NCBI RefSeq assembly: GCF_036370855.1
Contig: NC_088099.1
Span: 137,247,017 to 137,311,016, forward strand
DNA length: 64,000 nucleotides
Source: Dromaius novaehollandiae
Lineage: Eukaryota; Chordata; Aves; Casuariiformes; Dromaiidae
Direction: 5' to 3'
This document shows positions 52,561 through 64,000 of the stretch, in pieces. How positions within the stretch are numbered: the first letter of the stretch is position 1; each line of letters opens with the position of its first letter. The translations under genes were made by a program, and so were the position numbers. The notes beneath the pieces were generated by a model that worked only from the letters and a program-made list of their open reading frames with translations, was not told where the DNA came from and ran no database searches.

Positions 52561-55500
52561 CTAAAGCTTTTGACTTTTATAATTTGCATTAATTTGAAAT
52601 TCTTGGAAAGAAATGATACACAAAACACCTGTACAATAGGATGCCAATACTGAAGGGAAGGATGTTAAATTTGAGCAGTGATTGGGACATTCAAGGCACT
52701 TGGGTCAGAAGATGACAAATGAGAAAGATGTGGACAGAAAGATACTTTGTTCTACTACAGCCTACCATTCACTGAGTTTGCTCTCCTCAAAGTGTGCATG
52801 GGAAAGGAATTAACAGCCTGAGGATCTAACTATTTTGCCATGTTGTGCTGTTGTGTGAATCTTATCGCCCAGCAAGACTTTTGTTGGTTCTCACACTGAG
52901 AACCAGCATTTGGCTGTAATGTTTGTCTTCCCAAAACTTAAGGGGTTCTTGAGATATCTTCTAAATGGGGCTAGAGCATAGGGAGGAGTCTGGAATGTAT
53001 AAGCTTAGTTCTTTTTCCAGCATTTCCCTATTCTAAGCATTTAAATCTGATCTGCCTTTTATCTCGTTTAGGCAGCATAAAGACTACTCTAACTTAACTT
53101 AGGGGTTAGCTTTATATTTTAATTCCTTCTGTCAGTAAAAATATGTAGTAGTGAGCATGCCATTTCTTAGAAGGTATATAGTTCACTATAGCATCCTCAA
53201 GAACATTGCCCTGCAGCTCTCTTCCTTTCTCCATGTTTGATACTTACAGTATATTTTCTTGAATGTCCCTGTGGTGTATAACAAGAGAATCCTCAGCTGC
53301 TTGCTTATATTAGCTTTATGTTTCCTATTCAGAAATCATGTATTTCTCTTCCCCATCTAAGAAATGATGAACTTGAATTTTGGTGACTTGTGGTCTCCCA
53401 GCAAAGCCTTAGAGTGTCAGCAGCTTTTATCTGCTGAGAAAAAAATGGCCTTTTCTGATTTTCTGTTTTCAAAACAAAGCGAAAAAGTGTAAGTAAAAAT
53501 ACATGTAAAGGAGCTCCTGTCTTCTTTATGGCTCTCATAAATTCAGAGTAATTCAATGATTATTGATGTGGCAGGAGAATGTTCTGCTTATATTTTTAAG
53601 ACAAGATGTAATTTGTTATTACAGCACTGTCTGTTTTAATCAACTGGAATTAATGCAATATATTCGAGTGAACATAGCGAGCTACAGGTTAGGAGGCTTA
53701 TAATAATGAATTCTTTATATCTTCTTAGCTATAGGAACTATCAGAAAAGGATTTTACAGGCAGCACTTGTAACACAAATGCATTTACCTATAAGTGCTTC
53801 TTCCCCTACTTAACCCACTGTGAGAAAACCTTAATTCTGGAAGTACAGCCTCTAGTCAGTCTCCTTTCTTACTGTTGTACTTTTATGAGACAAGTGAAAC
53901 TACAGGGCAGCAAATGACCATAATTACCAGGAAGTGCAGTGCGTAGAATTGACACTTTCAGAAAATAGCTGTAAATAACAGAGTACAGTGTGGTAGAAAA
54001 TATTTTATACTTCCCAGCTAATTTGTTATTAATGATACTTGTCTGGTATCTCTTAGGGTTTTTTGTGAATTTCTATTAAAAGACACTTTTGAAAATCCTG
54101 CTCCACAGCCTTAGCAGCTTCAGAAGCAAACATCTACAAGACACAAATGAGAGAGAAGGCAGTATAAGTCAGCAATCAGACAAGATGGTTCAAGGAACTT
54201 CGCATTCCTTGTGGTCTGAGTAGTTTGGCTTGGTGAAAGGGCTTGATAAATGAAGCTGGCTTCTCATGAGAGCTATTTCTCTAGCTTTCTCTGTGCAATT
54301 GGAGGGAAAATGGAGAAAAAAATGAGGTGGGCCACATTTTCAAAATATAGCTCTGAACTGTGATCCCAACCCATGCTGAAAACCTAGAAATATGAGGTCT
54401 TATGCTCTTGATCTTGATTTGGCTTTGTTTTCATTTAAAAGCTATTCAAAATTTAATAGCATCTTTCAGGTTGAAAGATTATGACAGAGAGCTGGGCGTT
54501 TGGACTGCACTTGAATTTGGTACCAGCTGCATTTAGTTAGCTTGAATCACTCTCCATTTTTTGTTGATTTATTTAGTGGTTTACTTGAGTGCGTTCCCTG
54601 GTCTGACAGACACAGCACAAAAACTCTTGATTACTCTGTGACACTTTGTGACACTCATGGCCAGGAATTGCTGGGTTGTATGTCCTTGTGGGCTTCCCTA
54701 GTTTTTGCTCTCTGAACTGCTATTGAGCAGTCCTTTTTTAACAACAGCTCCTATCCATCTTTGGTGACCTTTTTCTGAGTTAAGGGGGCTCCAATTCTGC
54801 TCTGTAGTCTGGGACCTTGTTTCCTGCCTGCTAGTAGGAATTAAGTCCTATTCCTACTCTGTTGCAGGTCAGAGTCTTAGCAGCCCTCTCTGTTTTCCTG
54901 CACTCCTCTGGGTACTGCTGGTCAGTCAATTACTCCCAGAAAAGCTTTTCAGCTCTGTCACACACACCAAAAATAACAACAACAAAGCAAACACTGAATA
55001 TAACCTCTAAAATGAAATCAATGTGGAAGAACACATCTGCAACAACTATTTGTAATAGAAACGAGAATATATTTTAATCTTCCTGTCCCCTATTCACGTT
55101 CCCTCACAGATTCATATAGTTGAGTGCTTAACTGAGAAAGTTTCCTTTCAATAAATAGGGACCTTACTGCTCAACGATGGAAAAAATTTCCCTACAGCCT
55201 TCAGCTGCATTCAGCTTGGCTTTCATTTAGCAGGACAACTCGAGGAAGGTCTGTAGTGAATATTAGCCTTTGGCCCAATCAAGGCTTTCTGTCCAGCCAT
55301 TAAGGTACTTTGCTACGCAGCTCGCAGAGGCTGTGCTGTATTGAACATCACAGCATGTGCTGGGATTTCAGTTCCTCCACCAAAAAGGTCCACAGCTCCC
55401 CTTTGGGAGGCATACTAGCCTTTCCTTTGCAGGAAAAACAGGAAAAACATGGATGACTGATGCACATCTAGATCTTGCCCCACTCCGGAGGTAGTGCATG

Positions 55501-56149
55501 GCTGGGGTGCTTCCAGATGCTGTAGTTTAGACAGCCTCAGAATACCCATTTTTTTTTCTTTTAATATGTTCTTGAAGGGATATTAGAACTGTGAATGCTA
55601 TTTCCTTCCAGATCATAGTGATCTTAAATACAAACTGTATTTGTGCTGCATGTGGCATCAGCTTTACCTTTTAAAACACTTCCTAAGCAGGAAGTCACAG
55701 ACCTAATCTTCTTAATGTAACATCAAGGATTTTTAAAGTGTATATAAAAAGGCACCTACAGTATCAGTCATTATTTTAGGTTGACTACAATGTATCTTTG
55801 GTCCTAGGCTAAAAATACATACATATATACGTATAAATGTGCATGTGTATATATACACACATATGAAATTGTTTACATAGCTAAACATTGAAATTATTAC
55901 CTTCTTACAGATTTTTTTAAACTACATCATAAACTTTGCATTTTATCCCGCTACTGAATCCTCTAGACTATTCGAAAATTTCAGAAAAATTATTCTCTAT
56001 TTATTTCTAAAGATGGATAGAGTAATTTCTACATAATCTTATTAAGATGTATAGTGTAGCATTACTTCATTAATATAAGATTTTATTGAGCTTTATCCTG
56101 AGGGATTCATACAAACGCTAAGACTCAGTAGCCAATCCCCACAGAGGAT

Positions 56150-56164
56150 AAAAAAAAAAAAAAA
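56150..56164. repeat. Poly(A) tract
   Basis: An uninterrupted run of about 15 A; no recognisable retrocopy upstream. Confidence 0.9.
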
Positions 56165-59100
56165 TGATTAGGATGAACGTTGTTATTTTAATTTTAGAGG
56201 ACTTTTTTTATAGATTCAAATTATCTTCCAAAAATGTGAATATCATCAATTCAATAAACTGACAAAGATCTCATAAGAATTGCTTTCTCTCATGTTTTCC
56301 TGATGATATTTGGCTCATGCCTAACATTAAATATTTTAAGAACATAAATGTTTATTTCCTACTTCTGCCTTTGGTTAGAACCTAAAATCCTCCATAACTG
56401 ATGTAAAAATATTTAAACAGCATATAACCACACAAAAAAATTAAGCAGTAATTGCATAAAATCTCAACAAGTTCCTTTTCTCTATTCTTTGAGCAAAAAT
56501 GATAGTGTTACAGTTAGAACTGAAATATAGTTTACAACTGACTAATTTAAAGCACTGCCCTAATGTCATGTTCCTACTGGAGGAAAACAGAAAATTCCTA
56601 AGTAACATAGGTTGATTTTGTTTCACATACAGGTACAAGCAGAAAAACACCACCAGACTAATTGGTCTTACCCAGCCCAGCTTTTAGCAAGCTTTAGGGC
56701 CTTAGACATCATGGGCACTTCTGCAAAACCAAGAGCAGAATACAGACACCACCAGTGCTGCTCACGGAGTGTGTGAACCTTCAGGTTAATGCTGCTCTGC
56801 ACATTATAGAAAGCAGACTGTGTGCTTCTGTTTTGTATTATTTGCTTCTGTGAATATAGCTTCCATTTCCATGCTTTAGACAAATATGATCAGTGCTTAC
56901 TCTGTAATGTCTTCAATCCCTTTAGTAACGCCATGTATTTCCAGTTTTTCTACAAAAATATATCTTGCAAGAACTAGCAAGGAAATCAAGCTATCACAAA
57001 TTGCAGGAAATAACTCAAACTGGGATTGATGGAGTCAGAACTAACTCTAGAATAAAGCAGTTGTTGATATTTCCTTGTCAAAATGTAATATTCAATCTAC
57101 AAAACTGCCTTTGACAGTTCATCTCTATATTTTATACTAGTTGTACCACTGCTAGAGAATAAGTGTCAGTTGTATCAGCATTTACCTGATTTCAGAGTGG
57201 GATTGCTCAATAGAAAACTACCGGCTCAAATATATTATAAGATAAAAGAACTTTCCCCTCTCTCCACCCATCACCAAAGGTTAAAATTAATGTCTTATGT
57301 CTTAGGTAAAATCCCCATACTCATTTTATTGTTAATGTATTATGATACACATCACAATAAATATCAACAAAAATTATACTATATAATAAATTTTGTGCTC
57401 AGCCATGGTCATAATATTTGAATGAAGAATGAGACACTTCAAATAATTTTTCAGCCATGCAGAGTATTGCAACAGGTAAAGGACACAAGAAGATGATCAG
57501 GGAAAATTTGCAATTCCATTCCCATGTTAGCTGGAATTTTCCCTGGGAATTGAAAGTTCAATCTGATGATCACAGTGTTGATGCCAAAATTCCCACTAAC
57601 TTTCATGGCTTGTGACCAAGGTCAGGAGTCATAAAATTGCAAATTGTCTAGTGTACGTTTTTGTCTAGACTGGAATTAAAATTATACTGTGACTTTTTTT
57701 ATTAAACCTTAATTATATTTTGGTCCTAAATCCCAAGCTGTTCAGCTTGTGTGTTCGTGGTATAAAAGTAATCATTTTGTTATCATCTCCCCAAGACATA
57801 AATACTTATGTAACTACACTTCTCCCACTGTTCTTAATATCTGCTAGATTAAAAAGAGCACATGTATTTTAGAGAAAAGCCTTGTTGATCTTCATAGTAA
57901 AGCCCACCAAAGTAAAACTTTTTGTTAAAACCTTCAGCAAGGACTTGACATTTTTATGATTGGTGGAAGATTTTTTTCCCACATTTCTTAGCATAAAGAG
58001 GAGACAATGTACGACTTCATTTCAAGGCTAGAGAAGGTTATTATGTGACTGTAATTTTTGTAAAGGTTTGACTTTTGTTTAAATTTTAAATAAAGTGAAT
58101 ATTTGGAAGTGAAAATATTTGTTCTCCCTTAGAGAAGCTTTGCTAAAATCAGCGGCTGTATTTTTTCATGATATTTGTGTTATCTCTATTTGATGTAAGA
58201 ACAAAGACTTGTCCAAGACAATTTTACTATAAGATCAAAGATTAGGGCTGCAGTCAGTTATCTGTGAATATCTCAATAACTTCACTTGCCCTCCTTCTGT
58301 ATTTCCAAGAAGTGTGGTGTTTTTTAAAATCTGTGGGAGAAACAGAATCACTTGACAATGATTTGGCAAAAAAACAATTTCAAGGGCATAAAAAAGTGTT
58401 GAGACTTACATTGTAAACTTTCCATCTGCCTTTTCAAATAATTCACATACTTCCAGTGAGAATGCATATATGTATCAGTAGACAACGTTTCACGTGAGTC
58501 TAATCATATTGTTGATTTCTCTTAGTAATTCCTTTAAATGGCACTGAAAATATGATCTGAAAGTGCTGATGTATATCATATCACGGTTGGTTTTCATTGA
58601 ATGTCCAGTTCAGAAATTATGTGACTGCTATGGATCTCACTTGGGGAACTGGTTCTTTGATTCAAGCTTTAAAAGACTCATGTTTTTAGCCTTGCAGGCA
58701 CCTGCTATGACCTCTACTGGCAAGCAAATGTTTTTTGTGAGAGAGGCAAAATATGTCTTCTTCATTCCCAATTGCCAGGGTAAGGAACGTGCAAAAATGA
58801 CAAACTCCTGATAGGATAAAACGTGTTTTGTTGTGATTCTAAGATGCTAATCATCTGAATTCTTAATAAACCATATACAAAACAGATAAAGAAGCTTAAA
58901 TAAACAAAGTCAAAGGGCAAAGACATCTAATAATGGCACTCTAGATTTTTGTCACTAGAACTTATATGAATCTCCGTTGTTGCTGGAGATGTTAGAAGTT
59001 GCAGGGATAGTTGTGATAAACTGAATCTGACAAAGACAGAAGGGATGCGTCTACTTGAAAAGATATGTGCCCACAGAAGATTACATGCAGATGGAATGAC

Positions 59101-61508
59101 AGACAAAGTAGATCAGCAGGCTTCTTCATCCTCACTACTGTGCAAAGAAAGCCTGAGATACAAGATGACATGCAATACTATGAAGATGATTTACAGTACC
59201 TGACTTGGCTTGAATCAGAGAAAAAGACAAGAAAACTCAACAGTGAGGTGAGAAAAAAATAAAAAGGCCGATGTTTAAGAAGTCAGTTCATGTACTATCC
59301 ATGTGATAGTCTTAAATTTTCTGCAATGACCTAGATTAAACAGGTAGTACAAAGCACAGCATGAAATAAATAGAGTAAGAACCTGGAGTAAATGTGACAT
59401 ATCATCTATATAATGTGTATCTCTTCAGAGTTGAAAATACTAGCTTCATCCACTGGGTTTATGACACCATTCTCCTATTTCTACATAAATACAAATGGAA
59501 AAATGGTTCCAAATTGAATGGATAGAGAAAGCTAAAAACATTATTGTGATGCTGGCTTTAATAATTCTATGGCTGGAAACATAAAGTTATGTAATTAAAT
59601 CACTCTTTTTCACTAGTAGAATTAAAACTCAGCAAATGAAAATGTATGGAGAAAATTCTTCAGTTTTTCTAACCACATACAATTATAATCTATTTTATTC
59701 TTCTACTGTCACTGTTTTTCTTTCATGTGCTTTAGTTAACACAGAACTCACCTGCTTCCCTAATCTAGACTGAATAATTCTGCCTGGCTGAACTTTCTGT
59801 TCAATCATCAAGTACTTGGATATTCATATCACTGCCCTACCACAGACTGTGTTTGATCTTGGGTGATCTATTTTCATGTGCATGTGTGCAGTGTAGCCTT
59901 GACCTGTAAAACGGGAATAACAGATTATCTATCAGACACTCAAGTGCTGCAAGTGTAAGCCAGTCCAATCCCATGCAGTATTTAGAGGCTGATAGCTGAT
60001 GTTTTTAAGAACTTCAAACTGACAGCATATCTTTGAGCATGGTTATGTGAACAAAAAATAGCAAGGTTCTAGTCTTTTGCTATAGCATATATATGTTGCA
60101 GATCTTCATTATCCAAACCATCGTTATACTAGATTTCTCTCCATATTTACTGGAATGCCTGTTGGCGTCTTTTGTCCCTTATTTCTTTGAGTAAGCAGGC
60201 CAAGCATACTCCTTCTTCAGGAAAATTTTTGTTTGTTAATCTTTATCTAAAGAGGAACAGATGTAGGAAAACTTCCCAGAAAAGATACTGGGGTGCTGGG
60301 GTGTTTCTGCTTCAATAGCAGAAACAAAGGTAAAGAAAAACTTGCCATACTGAAGAGAAAATGAATAACATTTGTTTCAACTTCTTTATTTGACCTACGA
60401 AGCTGGCATTTTAAGGCTAAAGGGTGTCTCAAATCTATGTGGTGGAGGGAATGTTAGTAAGAGGGATATGAGGAAGGTGGCAGTCAGATCTTTGGATCCC
60501 TCTTCACAAGTTGCTGTTCTAATGCCATACAGCAGATTGGGTATTATGTATTTCTAGAGGCTACTATTGAGAAGATAGATTTTCCTTTACCTGTCTTCTA
60601 GCTCCCATCTAGAGTGAAGTATTTGTTGGACTTCCCTTAGCAAAGTCAAAGATACAGACATCTGTAGTGACAGAGGTTAAAAAGAGACAAGGAGGACTCT
60701 TGCAGAGGATTAGGTGTTGGACAGCAAGGTGAGCAACCGGGGAAGCAGGAGGGAGCCTATTAAAGATGTCTCCTGTCTATTTATTTCCAGATTTTCTGTT
60801 GTTTGTCCTTCCCAAAATACTTTTCTATGTCGTTAGATTCCAGATGACTTTGAAAGGTGAACTTAAGCTACATTAATTCTACCTCTGAAGATATGGTTAT
60901 TGGTTTCTAGAGATGAAGAAACTAAACACTAGTCTGCTTTATTAAAAGAAAATGTTCATATTTTGGAGCAAAGCATTTGCTCCTCACTTCCAGTTAAGTA
61001 TTTGCATGGTTAAACCTTAAATATTGTGACAGAGATGATGATTTTCAGACCTTCACTTAATGTTGGAAAGTTATACTGGATGAAGAACTTGTCAAAAAAA
61101 ATAGAAAGACCATTCTGATGCTGCAGTTTTCAAGTTCAGCAATGACTGTAATTTTTCTGTTGCAATGCCAGATTATTTGGATATGTTTGCTAAAATGGTC
61201 AACAATTAAACAGTTAATACTGCACAGCAAGAAAATCATTGAGGATCGTGATGAACAGAGGTGGCAATCAGGGACTTGGCAGTTAATGCAGCAGTTGTTT
61301 ATTGGGCTTCTGCTTTCATTTGCTGTCTCCTGGTTAGGAAGCGCCCATACCTTTCACTTAACTCTTTCATAAATAGGGAGTGGTTGGGCTCCTATTCAGC
61401 CTTTGCTGGAGAGCCTATTTTAACTGTTGCTGAGGAGTCATCAGAAGAGTGTGGTAAAGAGAGACTTAGCAGTTAATAAAGCAATTTTGCATAGAAGGAA
61501 GCACAAAG

Positions 61509-61543
61509 TGGGGGGGAGGGTGGAAGTGTGTGTGTGGGGGGGG
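61509..61543 (+). repeat. G-rich/GT simple repeat, possible G-quadruplex
   Basis: A seven-G run, a GGG, a GT repeat and an eight-G run on the + strand. The long runs can supply four G-tracts, so a quadruplex is possible. It sits about 40-70 bases before the start of the CR1 copy. Confidence 0.8.
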
Positions 61544-61579
61544 TAGAAATGTAGCTCTGTGATGGTAGTCACAGTCCTT

Positions 61580-63560
61580 TCCAGCAGCAGCTGGAAAGAC
61601 CACCCCTTTTTCAGCGCTCAGCCCAGACCAAGCTTCAGAGGGAGGACATGGCTGTTCAGGGCTCAGCCTGCAGGCATTGCCCGGTGCCTCCCGCTGGGCT
61701 GGGGTCCGTGGATGGCCTCACCTGTGGGAAGTGTGCTCTGGTTAAGGTGCTGAGCCACTGGATGAAAGAGCTGTGGGAGGAGGTGAGCTGACTAGGTAGT
61801 CTTAGGGATGATGAACAGGATCAGAGACTTTACAAAGATACTGCAGAGGCAAGACCTCAAACTCTGCATTGCTAGAAAGAGGGACAGACTGAGGCTTGAA
61901 TGAGTTGTGGCTGGAGACTTCCAGGATGGGGAAGGCTGGAAAATTGTGATGTCTGGCAAGAGAAAAAAGGCTGTGAAGTTACAGAATAGTCATAGTGCCC
62001 AGAGAACAGGCGAGGGGGAACAAGCTTCATCAGGAGAAATATCAGAGCCAGCTCAGTCTGAACCATACATATGAACCAATGCTCCATCCTGCACAAAGCA
62101 GAGGCACCCTTCTGCTGACCTCACTTGCCACTCAAGATTTGTTGCTTGCCAGGGTTGTGATATGTAGTGATGAGAAGAGCATATCAAGAGTGACTACAGA
62201 GCTCTGGGCGCAAGGACAAAGGGCCCAGGGACCCAGGTGGTGTTCTCCTCAATCCTCCCAGTGAAGGGGAAAATCTTGGGGAGGAGGAGAGTCTTCCTGT
62301 GGGTCAACAACTAGTGTCACAGGCAGAGCACCACCTCTTGTGACCACAGAGTCCTATCTGAGAGTGATGACTGCTGAGAATAGATCTATCTGACAAAGTG
62401 AGGCAATAACATCTTTGTGAACAGGCTTGCTAACCAATCCGGTGATGAGGGTTGTAAACTGTAGGAGAGGGGATGTCCAAAGCCTGAAACTGTCTTCAGA
62501 AGAAATTCCAGGATAAGGGGTGCAAAGTGAGAGGAACAACAGCTTGATGGGAGAGGCTCTAACATTTCCTCTGTGAAAGCTGCATGACTGGGAACTCATC
62601 CCAAATCCTGTGCATGAATGCATACAGCATGGGTATCAAACTGTAGGAATTAAATATCTCTGTATTGAGGCACAACTGTGACCTCATTGAGATTACAGAG
62701 ACATAGAGGGATACCTCACAGAATGGGAGTTCAGTAATGGATGGATACAGTCTCTTTAGGAAGAACAGCCTGGGAAGAGAAGGAGGAGGGGTTGTGCTCT
62801 GTGCATGGAGCTTTGCTTTGGAAAGGGTCATGAGCAGACTGAGAGCTCATGGGTGAAGATCAGAGGACAAACCAGTAAAAGTGACATTGCGGTAGGTATC
62901 TAATGTAGACCACCCAATCAGAAAGAGGAAATAGGTAAAGCCTTTTTTAGGCAGATAGAGGAAGCCTCATAACTGCAGGTTCTGTTTCATTAGGGGAATG
63001 TAAACCACCCTGACATCTGCTGATAGAGCAATGTGGAGGGGAGAAGTGGTCCAAGAAATTTCTGAAGAGCATCTTGGCATAGATGATAAATGAGCTAACC
63101 AGAAGGGGCACTCCGTTGAACCTGTCATGTACAAATATGGAAGAACTGGGGGGAATATAAAGATCAGTTGCAGGTTTATGTGCAGTGATTATGAGATGGT
63201 GGAGTTCAAAGTACTGTGAGAAATGAGCTAGAAAAATAGCAAATTACAACCCTGGACTTCAGGAGAGCAGATTTCAGCTTGTTCAGGGATCTGCTTGGCA
63301 GGGTCTTGTTGGAGACTCCTCCGGAGGGCAAAGGGCCTGGGAGAACTTGTTGATCTTCAGGGACATCCTCTTCAAAGCACAAGAGCCATCTGTTCCAATG
63401 TACAGGAAATTGAATAAGGGTGACAGGACCAGCATGGATGAACATGGAGCTCGTGGCTGAACTGAAATGCAAAATAAAGTACAAAGAGGGTGGAAGCAGG
63501 AATGAGCTACTCAGAATAATACAGAGACAACAGAGTTAGTAAAATGTTAGAGAACGCAGC
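61580..63560 (+). mobile_element. CR1-family LINE, 5' portion (ORF1-like and ORF2 endonuclease region), decayed
   Basis: From about 61580 the composition becomes GC-richer and purine-rich, unlike the flanks. Near 61715-61790 a short frame has a CxxC-type cysteine pair followed by a Trp-rich helix, as in the zinc-finger-like CR1 ORF1. From about 62560 to 63560 the nucleotide sequence follows the start of CR1 ORF2, the apurinic endonuclease domain. Recognisable landmarks are the stretch on contributing an identified region of 'gaggaagcctca' (about 62959), the 'ggggcactcc' block (about 63105), 'gagatggtggagttcaa' (about 63190), 'accctggacttcaggagagc' (63249-63268) and 'acagagatgc'-like text near 63520. 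There are many stops and frameshifts, so it is dead. The reverse-transcriptase part and the CR1 3' tail are absent. Both boundaries are approximate. Confidence 0.75.
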
Positions 63561-64000
63561 AGGAATTCAGTGAATAACGGTGCACTATTGTCTGTTCTCT
63601 TTCTCAGGAGAAGTTAATTTGCTTTCAGAAAGTTGTTTGCAATGACCATTATTCTTCATTGAAGAAATATAGTATTTTATCTCATTAATCAACAGAATGG
63701 TGCTCTGCAGAAACTGACCACTGATAATTAGATGACAGATATGCCTGCTTGTAATCACATTCTTCCTTTTCCCTTTATTTCATCTTCTCTTCCTACAACT
63801 GCTGAAAGCTTTCTTCTTTCCTAGTGTGTGTTTAGCGCATCCAGCTCAGGGCTAAGTTAGATAAATAAGAATGAGCAGCATTTATATATAGCTTTATATT
63901 CTGAAAGAATTTTGCAAATATTAATTAATCTTTAGACTGCCTGTGTGAAATAGGTAATTATGATTTTAATTTTATAGAAGAGGAAACAAAAAGCAAGAAG
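63561..64000. other. Sequence after the CR1 copy
   Basis: The CR1 match stops near 63560 and AT-rich unique sequence follows. No feature seen. Confidence 0.5.

Larger units (their letters stand above)
48777..61508. other. Gene desert
   Basis: No recognisable exon family, RNA gene or clear transposable element in about 12.7 kb. Simple repeats are listed separately. Short open frames (for example 49273-49488 and 59065-59262 plus) lack domains, splice support and starts in good context. Confidence 0.5.

Noticed and set aside
1..64000. CRISPR arrays, rRNA, tRNA genes, retroviral LTR or gag-pol-env remains
   Set aside because: I saw no regularly spaced repeats, no tRNA B-box-like sequence, and no recognisable retroviral coding blocks or paired LTRs; a profile search would be needed to exclude very old fragments.

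Overview
This is vertebrate nuclear DNA, most likely from a bird or other sauropsid. It is AT-rich, intron- and desert-like, and has no prokaryotic gene organisation. There are AT microsatellites and decayed CR1-family LINE copies, and I see no SINEs. No intact protein-coding gene can be supported. Nearly all open frames are short and behave as chance frames in AT-rich sequence.

The main content is the 3' part of a peroxidasin-family gene on the + strand, most likely PXDNL (peroxidasin-like). It has been disabled in place. Four exons can be placed in the order and spacing of a peroxidasin gene: the large peroxidase-domain exon (1348-2750), a very decayed short exon (5293 to about 5415), the exon ending the peroxidase domain (8346 to about 8575), and a von Willebrand type C (VWC) exon (28760-28873). 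The introns and several splice sites are still present, so this is a broken native gene and not a retrocopy. The first three exons carry stops, frameshifts and lost catalytic residues. The VWC exon is intact: open, phase 0 at both ends, 38 codons as in human PXDN, with canonical splice sites. I could not find the exon before the VWC exon or the terminal exon.

Layout: 1-1347 upstream intron; 1348-8575 decayed peroxidase-domain exons with short introns; 8576-28759 a 20-kb intron without recognisable genes; 28760-28873 the VWC exon; 28874-61500 gene desert holding two old minus-strand CR1 tails (about 42.5 and 46.9 kb), a GC-rich island (44.5-44.8 kb), and an exon-like open segment with good splice sites (48519-48776); about 61580-63560 a plus-strand CR1 copy that keeps its 5' part and ends inside the ORF2 endonuclease region; 63561-64000 unique sequence. 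Several homeodomain- or POU-motif-rich blocks (about 9.0, 26.5, 31.5, 34.4 and 39.3 kb) look like candidate conserved noncoding elements, but only an alignment could show that.

The best lead for something undescribed is the lineage-specific death of the peroxidasin-like gene, with one intact C-terminal exon left. The phase-symmetric exon-like frame at 48.5 kb is second.
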